Below are positions 9,171 to 20,557 of a stretch of DNA of 37,858 nucleotides, piece after piece; position 1 is the first letter of the stretch; every line of letters starts with the position of its first letter. This DNA is from Streptomyces sp. A0958 (GTDB lineage Bacteria; Actinomycetota; Actinomycetes; Streptomycetales; Streptomycetaceae), in contig NZ_SSBK01000049.1 in NCBI RefSeq assembly GCF_004795035.1, forward strand, positions 1-37,858, read 5' to 3'. The translations under genes were made by a program, and so were the position numbers. Under the pieces are notes generated by a model. That model was not told the DNA's origin. It saw nothing but the letters and a program-made list of their open reading frames with translations, and searched no databases.

Positions 9171-9262
9171 AAAGTGCTGAGGGAAGTACTGCGGGAAGTC
9201 CTGCGGGAGGAAGCGCTGAGGGAAGTCCTGCGGGAGGAAGTGCTGAGGGGAGTCCCGCGAAA
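9171..9262. repeat. 12-bp tandem repeat (AAGTNCTGMGGG) between the first two condensin-like genes
   Basis: About six to seven copies of a 12-bp unit run head to tail: AAGTGCTGAGGG, AAGTACTGCGGG, AAGTCCTGCGGG, AAGCGCTGAGGG, AAGTCCTGCGGG, AAGTGCTGAGGG, then a decayed GAGTCCCGCG. Two junctions carry an extra AGG, so all spacings are multiples of three. The array fills most of the 175-bp gap between the stop of the kleisin-like gene (9313) and the GTG of the next gene (9137). It is outside both genes. Confidence 0.85.
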
Positions 9263-9312
9263 GGGCCCGCGGAGGGTTCTGCTGGTGGGCCCGGGGAGAG
9301 GCGGGCGGGACG

Positions 9313-10839
9313 TCATGGCGCCTCCGAGCGGTCCGCCGCCATGCCGGCCGCGTCGAGCAGGGCGGTGCCCACGATCAGGTCGGCGCCGCCGAACTCGTCG
9401 TCGTCCAGCGGGGTGCCGTCGTCCACGGAGAACAGCAGGCGGCGCTCGCCCTGGCGGTAGGCGGTGCCGACCGGGGGGCTCGCGGCGTGCACCGCGAGCA
9501 GGGCGACCAGGTAGGGCAGGTCCGGGTCGCGCCGCCGTGCGTCGGCCAGGAGCCCGGACAGGCGGCGCGGCGCGTCGTGCTCCAGGTCGAGCAGTTCCAT
9601 CGCGGCGGCCAACTGCTCCTCGCTGAACCGGCTGTCGTCCGGGGTGGCGATCAGGTCCGGCTCGGGCATTTCGGCGCCGAGGTGTTCGCGGGCCGGCGGC
9701 GGGCTCAGGAGCAGGTCGACCAGGTCGCCGACCCGGACTGAGACGGGGGTGCGCAGGCCCGTGCCGTGGGCGAAGAAGGCGTCGGTGGCGCGGGTCGCCT
9801 GCTCGACGGGGAGCGGCAGCAGCGGGGCCAGGAGCTGCCCGTACAGGTCGAGGCCGGTGCGGGCGGCGGGCGCGGCGAAGGCCTGCCGGTCCTGTTCGGC
9901 GCGGAAGAGGGGGCCGGCCTCCAGCAGCCGGGACTGGAGCTGGGTGTGGCGGCGGATGCAGTCCTTGACGATGTCGACGAGCTCGGCGGCGCGGCGCTTG
10001 TGCTCGGGGTCCTCGGCCTCGTCGCGGGCCTTGCGGATGTTGGTGAGGATCGCGTTCTCGTGGCGGTAGCGGTCGGCTACGTGGTCGAGCGCCTCGGCGA
10101 TCATGTCGGGCACGGCGTTGAGCCAGTCGACCGCGCGGACGTTGCGCCGGGTGGCGTCGAGCGTCTTGCGGAGGGTCTCCGCGTACTGCACGGTCCGGTA
10201 GCGGGCCTGCTCGGCGGCGAGCTGGGCATCGGCCAGCCTGCCGCGGCTGATCAGGACCTCCAGCTTCACCTCGGCGGCGATCTGGGCGCTGGTGACATCC
10301 GTGTCGAGGGCGCCGACCAGGACGTTGACCGCTTCGTCGGTGGCCCTGAGGTAGACGCTGCCGCCGTGCCCGGGGACCTCCTCGATGAGCTTGAAGTCGT
10401 AGTCGCGGCGGACGTAGACGCCGTCGGGCCCGAACGTGCCGTAGACGGCTCGGAATCCGCGGTCCACGCTGCCGACGTTGATCAGGTTCTCCAGCACCCA
10501 GCGGGCGACCCGTTCGTGCTCGGCGGCCGGGCGGCCGGGGGCCTGGGCGGCGACGCGCGGGAGGAGTCTGGTCACTATCTGGTCGTGGTCGGCGCCGGTG
10601 TCGAAGTCCATGTTCAGCGTGACGTGGTCGATCGCCGCGAGGGCGACCTCGGCCATGGCGTAGCCGCTGTACTCGCCGGCGAGGTTCGCCTTGCGCACGT
10701 CCAGGTCGTGCAGCGGCGCCGTGCAGGCGAGCGCGCGCAGCCGCCGCGAGAGCCCCTCGTCGGCGGCCGGGCCCGGTGCGGGCCGCGGCCCCGCGCTGAG
10801 CTGGGGCGCAGCGTTGTCCGTGTAGGCAGGCGAAGTCAC
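9313..10839 (-). CDS. Kleisin/MukF/MksF-like subunit, first gene of condensin-like operon
   Basis: 508 aa from GTG at 10839. The frame could extend to TTG at 10869, but neither start has a Shine-Dalgarno sequence, while TAATCT lies 7 nt before this GTG, the spacing of a leaderless Streptomyces transcript. The protein is mostly helical. Residues about 25-185 look like an N-terminal winged-helix region. About 185-310 is a long charged helix pair (QLAAEQARYRTVQYAETLRK and following, then RHENAILTNIRKARDEAEDP), as in MukF/JetA middle regions. The C-terminal 100 residues (FSEEQLAAAMELLDLEHD and following) resemble a second small helical/winged domain. It precedes MukE-like and MukB-like genes, the usual gene set of MukBEF, MksBEF and Wadjet. 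Assignment rests on size, helical pattern and order; sequence similarity to JetA (DUF3375-like) was not tested. Confidence 0.7.
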   Translation of the reverse strand: MTSPAYTDNAAPQLSAGPRPAPGPAADEGLSRRLRALACTAPLHDLDVRKANLAGEYSGYAMAEVALAAIDHVTLNMDFDTGADHDQIVTRLLPRVAAQAPGRPAAEHERVARWVLENLINVGSVDRGFRAVYGTFGPDGVYVRRDYDFKLIEEVPGHGGSVYLRATDEAVNVLVGALDTDVTSAQIAAEVKLEVLISRGRLADAQLAAEQARYRTVQYAETLRKTLDATRRNVRAVDWLNAVPDMIAEALDHVADRYRHENAILTNIRKARDEAEDPEHKRRAAELVDIVKDCIRRHTQLQSRLLEAGPLFRAEQDRQAFAAPAARTGLDLYGQLLAPLLPLPVEQATRATDAFFAHGTGLRTPVSVRVGDLVDLLLSPPPAREHLGAEMPEPDLIATPDDSRFSEEQLAAAMELLDLEHDAPRRLSGLLADARRRDPDLPYLVALLAVHAASPPVGTAYRQGERRLLFSVDDGTPLDDDEFGGADLIVGTALLDAAGMAADRSEAP

Positions 10840-10876
10840 GCTGCACAGATTAGGCCCTCGCACTGACAACGGTCGA
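10840..10876 (-). promoter_or_regulatory. Leaderless-type promoter of the condensin-like operon
   Basis: On the minus strand, TAATCT (10852-10847) ends 7 nt before GTG at 10839, so transcription would begin at or next to the start codon. A TCGACC hexamer lies 18 nt upstream of it and serves as a weak -35. There is no purine-rich ribosome-binding site at this start. The intervening open codons up to TTG 10869 are then promoter, not coding sequence. Confidence 0.5.
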
Positions 10877-10945
10877 AACGGCGCAGAAGGGCCCGCCCGC
10901 CCCGGAGCCGGTCACGCCCAGCCGCCCACCTGTCCCGGAGTTTGG

Positions 10946-14581
<3,636 letters not shown>

Positions 14582-14741
14582 GCCCCCATACTGGCCCGCC
14601 GCCGGGTGATCACGGAACAGGGCGCGGCGCCGGGGCCGAGGGAAGGGGGCCCGGTGGCGTGGAGCGGCGCGCCCCCGACGCGCCGCACTCCCACGGGGCC
14701 GTACGCGACGGCGCCCGTCCCTCGTAATCGCTCGCGACGGC

Positions 14742-16163
14742 TCAGACCGCCGGGGCGTCCGGGCCGATCCTGCTGCGTACCGCCGACTGGACCTCGGCCT
14801 CCTCGGCGGGGTCGGCGGCCAGCCTGCGCAGTCGCTCGGCCACCCTCAGGTCACCGGTCTCGGCGTGGCGTGCGGCGACCTCGCGGGTCGTCTCCTCGCA
14901 GTCCCACAGGCACTCGACCGCGAACCCGGTGGCGAAGGACGGGTCCGTGGCGGCCAGTGCGCGGGCGGTCCTGCCGCGCAGTTGGGAGGAGGAGGTCTCG
15001 CGGTAGACGTGGCGCAGTACGGGAGCGGCGCAGGCGATGCCCAGCCGGCCGGCGCCGTCGACCAGGGCCCACAACCGGGGCGCGTCCGGTCCGTCGCCGC
15101 GTACCGCGTCGCGCAGGGCGCCGAGCACCGCAGGGGCGTCCTGCGGTCCGCCGCGTCCGGCCAGCACACCGGCCGCCGAGGCGCCGAGCGCGTCGGGCCG
15201 GCGGGCCCAGCGGCGGGCGCGGTCCACGGCCGCCTCGCCGCACATCCGCTCGAAGGCGGCGACGGCGGCGTCGGCGACGGGGCCCCGGGGCCCGGCGGCG
15301 GCCGCCTCGATGAGGTCGAGCACGACGGGGTCGCGGACCTCGGCGGCGAGATAGTGGAGCGCCGCGCACCGGGCGGCTTCCGTGCCGCCGCGGGCGGCCT
15401 CCACGATCACGGGCCGGTCCTCGGGGCCCGCGACGGCGGCGAGGCAGCGGGCGGCCGGCACGTGCAGGACGCTGCCCCGGTCCAGTCCCTGCTGGGCCCA
15501 GTCGAAGACGGCCTGGACGCTCCAGCCGGGCCGGGGGCCGCCGGGGCGCATCTGGCGCTGCCAGCGGTCGAAGGAGCCCTGTTCTGATGCGGCCCGGACC
15601 CGGGCGCCGACCGCTTCGCGCGGGTCGTCGGCCCACAGGCGCCAGGGGCGGGGTTCGTAGGCGTCGCGCACGGTCGTGGCCAGTTCGGCGCGGCCCTCGG
15701 CGTCGTCGGGGAACCGGGCGAGCACGGGCACGGCGAGGGAGCGGAGCCCCGCGTCGTCGTCGCGCAGGGCCAGCTCGTCGAGGGCCCAGGCCCAGTTGGA
15801 GCCGGTCGCGGCGTAGCGCCGCAGGAGGGCGAGGGCGTCGTCACGTCCGTAGGAGGCGAGGTGGCCGAGGACGGCGAGGGCCAGGCCCGTCCGCGAGTCG
15901 TCCGTGTCGAGGTGGTCCTCGGGGTCGGACAGGTGCCGCTCGATCTCCTCGATGCCGCCGTCGAGGTCGAGATAGAGGCGCGCGTAGTACAGGGAGCGGT
16001 TCTCCACCTGCCAGTCGTGGCGCGGGTCGCTGAGGACGCAGTGGTTGAGAGCCGCCAGGGCCTCGCAGCGCGGTGCGGCGAGCGCGTGGAGCGTGCCGTC
16101 GCCGCGGCCTCTCTGCAGCAGGCCGAGCAGGGTGCCGCTCGGCGCTATGAACGGATCAAACAT
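14742..16163 (-). CDS. HEAT-repeat domain protein, function unknown
   Basis: 473 aa from ATG 16163 with GAGG 8 nt upstream. The chain is almost entirely short paired helices rich in Ala, Leu, Arg and Asp, repeating about every 30-40 residues (for example ALAVLGHLASYGRDDALALL, ARCAALHYLAAEVRDPVVL, LRGRTARALAATDP). This is the pattern of HEAT/armadillo-like solenoids. There is no signal peptide or membrane segment and no catalytic motif, so a cytosolic protein-binding scaffold is the reasonable inference. Streptomyces genomes carry several such proteins of unknown role. It stands alone: 160 bp from the oxoprolinase and 218 bp from the ankyrin-repeat gene, all on the same strand. Confidence 0.8.
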   Translation of the reverse strand: MFDPFIAPSGTLLGLLQRGRGDGTLHALAAPRCEALAALNHCVLSDPRHDWQVENRSLYYARLYLDLDGGIEEIERHLSDPEDHLDTDDSRTGLALAVLGHLASYGRDDALALLRRYAATGSNWAWALDELALRDDDAGLRSLAVPVLARFPDDAEGRAELATTVRDAYEPRPWRLWADDPREAVGARVRAASEQGSFDRWQRQMRPGGPRPGWSVQAVFDWAQQGLDRGSVLHVPAARCLAAVAGPEDRPVIVEAARGGTEAARCAALHYLAAEVRDPVVLDLIEAAAAGPRGPVADAAVAAFERMCGEAAVDRARRWARRPDALGASAAGVLAGRGGPQDAPAVLGALRDAVRGDGPDAPRLWALVDGAGRLGIACAAPVLRHVYRETSSSQLRGRTARALAATDPSFATGFAVECLWDCEETTREVAARHAETGDLRVAERLRRLAADPAEEAEVQSAVRSRIGPDAPAV

Positions 16164-16381
16164 GGGGAAAGCCTCACATCAAGCTGTCGACGCAACCGGG
16201 ACTGTGCAGTTCCACGTGCTGGAGGGAACTAGGCCGCGCAGCAACATGATCGGCCGACCGCCGTCTTCTGCCTGGTGTAGAGCATCTTCCTCTGCCTCTC
16301 GTCGGGTGGCCCGAATCGGACCCGCGACGTCATGATGACCCAGCCATTTCGCCACCGCGACCACATTTACGGCGAACCCGT

Positions 16382-16774
16382 TCAGCGGGCGCCGAAGAGT
16401 TCCAGCAGGTCGTCCTTGCCGAACATGCGCGCGGTGTCCAGCGCGGAGGGTGTTCCGGCGGCCGGGTCGGCCCCGGCGTCGAGCAGGGCCCGGACCACCG
16501 CTTCCTCGCCCTTGAAGACCGCTCCGGCGAGCGGGGTCTGACCCCGGTCGTTCGCCCGGTCCGGGTCGGCGCCGCGGGCGGCGAGGGCCGTGACCGCCGG
16601 GGCGTGGCCGTGGTAGGCGGCGAGCATCAGCAGCGAGTCGCCCCGGTCGTTGGTGAGGTTGGCGGGCACCCCGGCGTCCACGTAGGCCGCCAGCGCGTCG
16701 GTGTCGCCGCCGCGTGCCAGGTCGAAGACCTTGGACGCCAGCTCCACCACCTCGGGATCGGGGGTTTCACTCAT
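16382..16774 (-). CDS. Ankyrin-repeat protein
   Basis: 130 aa from ATG 16774 (MSETPDPEVVELASKVFDLA). GAGGAAGG lies 11 nt upstream; the 19 extra in-frame codons up to 16831 are Arg-rich and overlap this site. Three to four ankyrin repeats follow: GDTDALAAYVDAGVPANLTN, RGDSLLMLAAYHGHAPAVTA, RGQTPLAGAVFKGEEAVVRA, and a final cap ending LELFGAR. No signal peptide is present. Similar small ankyrin proteins in Streptomyces often sit beside a catalase gene, but none is here. It should be a cytosolic protein-interaction module; the partner is unknown. Confidence 0.9.
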   Translation of the reverse strand: MSETPDPEVVELASKVFDLARGGDTDALAAYVDAGVPANLTNDRGDSLLMLAAYHGHAPAVTALAARGADPDRANDRGQTPLAGAVFKGEEAVVRALLDAGADPAAGTPSALDTARMFGKDDLLELFGAR

Positions 16775-17019
16775 CGGGTGGACCGCCTTCCTCAACCGTT
16801 CGCGCCGCTGTCGGGCTGCCGGGACATGCACGGCGGGCGCCGTACGAGTGAACCGACAGGGTACTGCCCGGACGGGCGCATGACCGGCCCGGGCATCCCC
16901 ATCTGCCGGTCGAGTGAATAATCCGCCTTTTCACCCGCTTGCGCCTTTTATCCTATGGATACTTGGGGTGAGCCTGGAAGGACTCATGGTGACTGTCCCC
17001 CCGACCAGGAGAACCACTC

Positions 17020-17214
17020 ATGATCCTTTCCATGTCAGGCGTCGTCATCCTCGGCATCATCGTCTTCCTGTTCTTCAGGAAGGACGGCCTCAAGGCGTCG
17101 CACGCCCTCGTCACCGCCCTGTTCGGCTTCTACCTGGCCGGCACCGCCATCGCACCGAGCATCACCGCGGGCGGAGCGAGCCTGGCCGGCCTCCTGGGCG
17201 GGATCAAGTTCTGA
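17020..17214 (+). CDS. 64-aa hydrophobic membrane protein upstream of FtsK-like gene
   Basis: ATG 17020 with AGGAG 8 nt upstream. Two hydrophobic segments are visible: residues about 4-19 (SGVVILGIIVFLFFRK) and about 28-60 (VTALFGFYLAGTAIAPSI and a Gly/Ala-rich end). There is no signal cleavage site. It is followed after 44 bp by the FtsK/SpoIIIE-like gene on the same strand, a pairing I associate with Streptomyces genomes, so the two are likely one operon and may form one membrane complex. No biochemical function is known to me. Confidence 0.8.
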   Translation: MILSMSGVVILGIIVFLFFRKDGLKASHALVTALFGFYLAGTAIAPSITAGGASLAGLLGGIKF

Positions 17215-17258
17215 CCCTCCGCCCCCGCACCGACCTTCAGGAGACACAGGAGACAGAC

Positions 17259-18956
17259 GTGGCCCGGCGACCACTCCCCCGCATTCTGAGCAGCGGCAGC
17301 GCCTCGATCACTCGCAGTCGCGAGTTCGCGCGCACGGCCGCCGACAGCGCCACCGACGTGCTCCATCCGCTGATCACGCTCACGCGCGGTCTGCGGCTGC
17401 TGGCCGGCGCAGGACGGCACAAGTGGGCCGCGACGCCCAAGGACCGGCGTGGTCCCACGCTGTTCCTCGTCGCGGCCTGCGTACTCGTGGTCGCGCTCAT
17501 CCCGTACGGGCCGCTGCTGGCCCTCGTCGCGGTGATGGGCGCCGCCGCATGGAAGGGACGGGTGCGCACCCCCGTCAAAACCGGCCCCGACGAGGCGGAG
17601 ACCGCCCGCCTGCGGGCCCTGTACGAGGCGCTCGTCCCCTACTTCTCCGCGGCCGAGGACCCCAGCCCGCTGTTCACCCACGGCGGCGAGTGGGAAGAGG
17701 TCTTCAGCGGTTACGAGTTCGACGGCGACGGCCGCGTCTCGCGGCTCCATGTCACCTACCCCGCGTACTTCACCGACTCCGAGCCCGAGTCCCGGGCCCG
17801 GATCGAACAGCTGCTGCACGCCAAGTCGGGTCGCGGCCGGGAGCACCACTTCAGCTGGGACGAGGAGGGCAACCGGCTCGTGATGAGCGTGCTCGACTCG
17901 TTGCCCACCTCCCTCACCGCCCAGCGCTTCGTCACCGCCCCCGGCGAGACCGTCCTCGGCTTCACGGACGAGGACGCGGTGCAGCGCACGGTCCCCGTGA
18001 ACGACGGCACCGGCACCCGCGACGCCCCCGGCGTCGTCTGGCGCACCGGCGCGCGCTCCACCGAACCGCACCTGCTCGTCGCGGGACAGCCCGGCAGCGG
18101 CACCACGACGCTGCTGCGCTCCATCGCCCTCCAGGCGCTCCAGCAGGGCGACATCCTGATCATCGAAGGCAGCGGCACCGGCGAGTACGCCTGTTTCACC
18201 GGGCGCGAAGGCGTCCTGGCCGTCGAGTGCGGGCCGGCCGGCGCGCTGTCGACCCTGGAGTGGGCGGCCGACGAGACGGAACGCCGGCTGGTCGAGGCGA
18301 ACCGGGCCCGGCAGGCCGGTGACCCCGTCCCGGAGGACGTCACGCGCCCGCTCTGGATTCTGCTGGACCGCCCGAGCGCGCTCCGCCGTCCGGCCGGCGA
18401 CAACGGGCCGGGTCCGCAGGAACTGCTCCAGGTGCCGCTGCGGCACGGCAGGGCCGCCAACGTCGTCGTGGTGCTCGCGGAGGTGTTCGACAGCCTGGAC
18501 GGCCTCGGCGAGACCGTCCGCACCCACACCCGGGCCCGGGTGGTGCTCGGCCGCTGCTCCCCCGGCCAGATCGAGTCCGTGCTCGGCACGGGGCCGCACA
18601 CCACCCCGCCCCCGGACGCCCCGCCCGGCCGCGGCTACGCCCGGTTCGGCGCCGGCCCGGTCCTGCGCATCCAGGTGCCGGCCACGCCCGACCCGTACGA
18701 CGACGCCACCAGCGAGGCGCAGCGCACGGCGGTACTCGGCCTGCTGCCGGAGCGGCGCCAGGCGGTCGAGGCGGGCGCGCCGGACCCGGCCATGGCGGAG
18801 GCTGTGACCGCGTCCGCCGGGATGGAGAGCGTGACCGCGCCCGCGGGGGTGGAGGCTGTGACCGCGTCCGCCGGGATGGAGAGCCTGACCGCGTCCGCCG
18901 GGGCGGAGGCTGTGACCGCGTCCGCCGGCGTGGAGAGCCTGGTCGTCAGCGACTGA
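17259..18956 (+). CDS. FtsK/SpoIIIE-like membrane ATPase-fold protein with degenerate nucleotide-binding motifs
   Basis: 565 aa from GTG 17259 with AGGAGA just upstream. The frame runs open back to 16914, but that part overlaps the upstream 64-aa gene in another frame. A basic N-terminus leads to a membrane segment at about 68-101 (LFLVAACVLVVALIPYGPLL and following). A cytosolic helical/beta region (about 110-260) precedes an FtsK-like ATPase fold. The P-loop reads GQPGSGTTT at 276-284: threonine stands where Walker A lysine is expected. The Walker B-like strand WILLDRPS has D370 followed by Arg instead of an acidic residue. Both changes suggest a non-hydrolysing or regulatory domain. The C-terminus carries five 9-residue repeats. 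It is related to FtsK/TraB/EssC-type proteins; a role in DNA translocation or secretion is not established. Confidence 0.75.
   Translation: MARRPLPRILSSGSASITRSREFARTAADSATDVLHPLITLTRGLRLLAGAGRHKWAATPKDRRGPTLFLVAACVLVVALIPYGPLLALVAVMGAAAWKGRVRTPVKTGPDEAETARLRALYEALVPYFSAAEDPSPLFTHGGEWEEVFSGYEFDGDGRVSRLHVTYPAYFTDSEPESRARIEQLLHAKSGRGREHHFSWDEEGNRLVMSVLDSLPTSLTAQRFVTAPGETVLGFTDEDAVQRTVPVNDGTGTRDAPGVVWRTGARSTEPHLLVAGQPGSGTTTLLRSIALQALQQGDILIIEGSGTGEYACFTGREGVLAVECGPAGALSTLEWAADETERRLVEANRARQAGDPVPEDVTRPLWILLDRPSALRRPAGDNGPGPQELLQVPLRHGRAANVVVVLAEVFDSLDGLGETVRTHTRARVVLGRCSPGQIESVLGTGPHTTPPPDAPPGRGYARFGAGPVLRIQVPATPDPYDDATSEAQRTAVLGLLPERRQAVEAGAPDPAMAEAVTASAGMESVTAPAGVEAVTASAGMESLTASAGAEAVTASAGVESLVVSD
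18801..18935 (+). repeat. 27-bp tandem repeat encoding five 9-residue units (AVTASAGxE)
   Basis: Five in-frame 27-bp copies near the end of the FtsK-like gene encode AVTASAGME, SVTAPAGVE, AVTASAGME, SLTASAGAE and AVTASAGVE, followed by SLVVSD and the stop. Alternate units are nearly identical at the DNA level, with a 54-bp higher-order period, which points to recent slippage or unequal exchange. Confidence 0.9.
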
Positions 18957-18963
18957 GGCGTGG

Positions 18964-19012
18964 GACCGGCGAAGGAGGGCCCGGCGGTGGAGCCAGCCCT
19001 CCTTCGCCGGTC
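18964..19012. terminator. Bidirectional hairpin terminator between FtsK-like and MocR genes
   Basis: A perfect 17-bp inverted repeat, GACCGGCGAAGGAGGGC (18964-18980) and its complement (18996-19012), has a 15-nt loop. It lies 8 nt after the plus-strand stop and touches the TCA stop of the minus-strand gene, so it can end both converging transcripts. There is no U tract, as is common in Streptomyces. Confidence 0.8.
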
Positions 19013-20510
19013 AGGCCACGAAGGTGCGGGGGGCCTCGGCCCCGGCTCCGGCACCCGCACCGACCAGCCGGGCCGCGGCGGCGAGCCGCTGGGCCGCCTC
19101 GTCCGCCAGGGGACCGCCGACCGTGAACGGCAGCCGCACGTATCCCTCGAAGGCCCCGTCGACCCCGAACCTGGGCCCGGAGGGCACCCGCACCCCGACC
19201 CCTTCGCCGGCCACCGCGAGCCGCGAGCCGGACAGGCCGCCGGTGCGCACCCAGAGCGTGAGTCCGCCCTTCGGTACGGAGAACTCCCACCCCGGCAGCT
19301 CGCGGCGCACGGCCGCCACGAGCGCGTCGCGGTTGTCCCGGGCCTGTTCCCGGCGCAGCCGCACGGCCTCCTCCCAGCCGCCGGTGCGCATCAGCCAGTT
19401 GACCGCCAGCTGTTCGAGGACCGGGGTGCCCATGTCGGCGTAGGCGCGGGCGGCGACCAGGCTGCGGATGACGTCGGGCGCGGCCCGGACCCAGCCGATC
19501 CGCATGCCGGCCCAGAACGCCTTGCTGGCCGAACCGACGGTGAGGACGGTGCTGCCGGCCGGGTCGAACGCGCAGACCGGGCGCGGCATCCGCACGTCGT
19601 CGTCGAGGTGCAGCTCCCGCATCGTCTCGTCGACGACCAGGACCGTGCCGGCCGATCGGGCGGCGTCCACCAGCGCCCGGCGGCGGTCCTCGCCGGCCAG
19701 CGCCCCGGTCGGGTTGTGGAAGTCGGCGACGACGTACGCGAGGCGGGGCGCCGCGTCCCGCAGGACCTGGCGCCACCGGTTCAGGTCCCAGCCGCCGAGC
19801 CCCTCCTCCATGGCGACCGGCACGAGCCGGGCGCCCGCCTCCCGCATCAGCTGGAGGATGTTGGCGTAGCTCGGGGACTCCACCGCGATCCGCTCGCCGC
19901 GGCCGGCGAAGAGATGGCAGATGGCGTCGATCGCGCCCATCGCGCCGGTGGTGACCATGATCTGCTCGGGCATGGTCGGGATGCCGTCCGCGGTGTACCG
20001 GTCGGCGATCATCTGCCGCAGGGCGGGCAGCCCGGCCGGGTAGTCGCCGTGCGTGTGCGCGTACGGGGGCAGTTCCTCCAGCGCGCCCTGGACGGCCCGG
20101 GTCAGCCAGGGCTCGGGTGCGGGCAGCGAGGCGCAGCCCAGGTCGATCATCGAGCCCAGCGCCTCGGGCGGCAGCGGTTCCAGGCCGCGGGCCGGGAGCG
20201 GGTTGCCCGCCGGGACCGCCGTCCAGCTGCCGGCCCCGCGCCTGGATTCCAGGAAGCCTTCGGCCCGCAGCGCCTCGTAGGCGGCGGCGACCGTGGTGCG
20301 GCTGACGGAGAGGGCGAGGGCCAGCTCCCGTTCGGCCGGGAGCCGGGCGGCGACCGCGACCCGGCCCTCCAGGACGAGCAGCCGGATACCGTCGGCGAGT
20401 GCGCGGTAGGCCGGCGGCCTGCGGCTGCCGGGGCCGGCCGGCCGGGGCTGCTGGGCGTGGAGCTGGCGGGCCAGCTGAGCCGCCCCGACCGCCGAAGTCC
20501 ACTGCGCCAT
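19011..20510 (-). CDS. MocR-family (GntR/aminotransferase) transcriptional regulator, YczR-like
   Basis: 499 aa from ATG 20510 (MAQWTSAVGAAQLARQ). GAGGAAGG lies about 10 nt upstream; the frame could start 15 codons earlier at 20555, inside the intergenic palindrome. An N-terminal GntR-type winged helix (about 30-105: AERELALALSVSRTTVAAAY, EALRAEGFLESRRGAGSW) is joined by a linker to a fold-type I aminotransferase domain (about 120-490). The PLP-binding lysine is K330 in SASKAFW. Other PLP-pocket segments are visible (YVVADFHNPTGAL, VLVVDETM). MocR regulators bind PLP or its aldimines and usually control a neighbouring gene; here the divergent target is a YczE-type membrane protein, a recurrent pairing. 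A strong inverted repeat lies between the two genes. Confidence 0.92.
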   Translation of the reverse strand: MAQWTSAVGAAQLARQLHAQQPRPAGPGSRRPPAYRALADGIRLLVLEGRVAVAARLPAERELALALSVSRTTVAAAYEALRAEGFLESRRGAGSWTAVPAGNPLPARGLEPLPPEALGSMIDLGCASLPAPEPWLTRAVQGALEELPPYAHTHGDYPAGLPALRQMIADRYTADGIPTMPEQIMVTTGAMGAIDAICHLFAGRGERIAVESPSYANILQLMREAGARLVPVAMEEGLGGWDLNRWRQVLRDAAPRLAYVVADFHNPTGALAGEDRRRALVDAARSAGTVLVVDETMRELHLDDDVRMPRPVCAFDPAGSTVLTVGSASKAFWAGMRIGWVRAAPDVIRSLVAARAYADMGTPVLEQLAVNWLMRTGGWEEAVRLRREQARDNRDALVAAVRRELPGWEFSVPKGGLTLWVRTGGLSGSRLAVAGEGVGVRVPSGPRFGVDGAFEGYVRLPFTVGGPLADEAAQRLAAAARLVGAGAGAGAEAPRTFVA

Positions 20511-20532
20511 GAGAATCAGTCCACCTTCCTCG

Positions 20533-20557
20533 GATTGGCCATGGTTGGCTGCCAATC
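20533..20557. promoter_or_regulatory. Candidate MocR operator (inverted repeat) in divergent promoter region
   Basis: GATTGGC (20533-20539) and GCCAATC (20551-20557) form perfect 7-bp arms around an 11-bp spacer, which itself contains a direct TTGGC. MocR-type regulators often use paired direct or inverted half-sites next to their own gene. The site is 23 bp before the MocR start and 56 bp before the membrane protein start. Confidence 0.5.

Noticed and set aside
9171..9262. CRISPR array or coding repeat
   Set aside because: Units are contiguous 12-mers without spacers, and neither strand has a plausible gene through them.
10840..10869. TTG start for the kleisin-like protein
   Set aside because: No ribosome-binding site, and the stretch contains the likely -10 of the promoter.
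16179..16364. 61-codon minus-strand frame and a tRNA-like stretch between the HEAT and ankyrin genes
   Set aside because: No TTCRA T-loop or foldable cloverleaf, and the peptide has no ribosome-binding site or family features.
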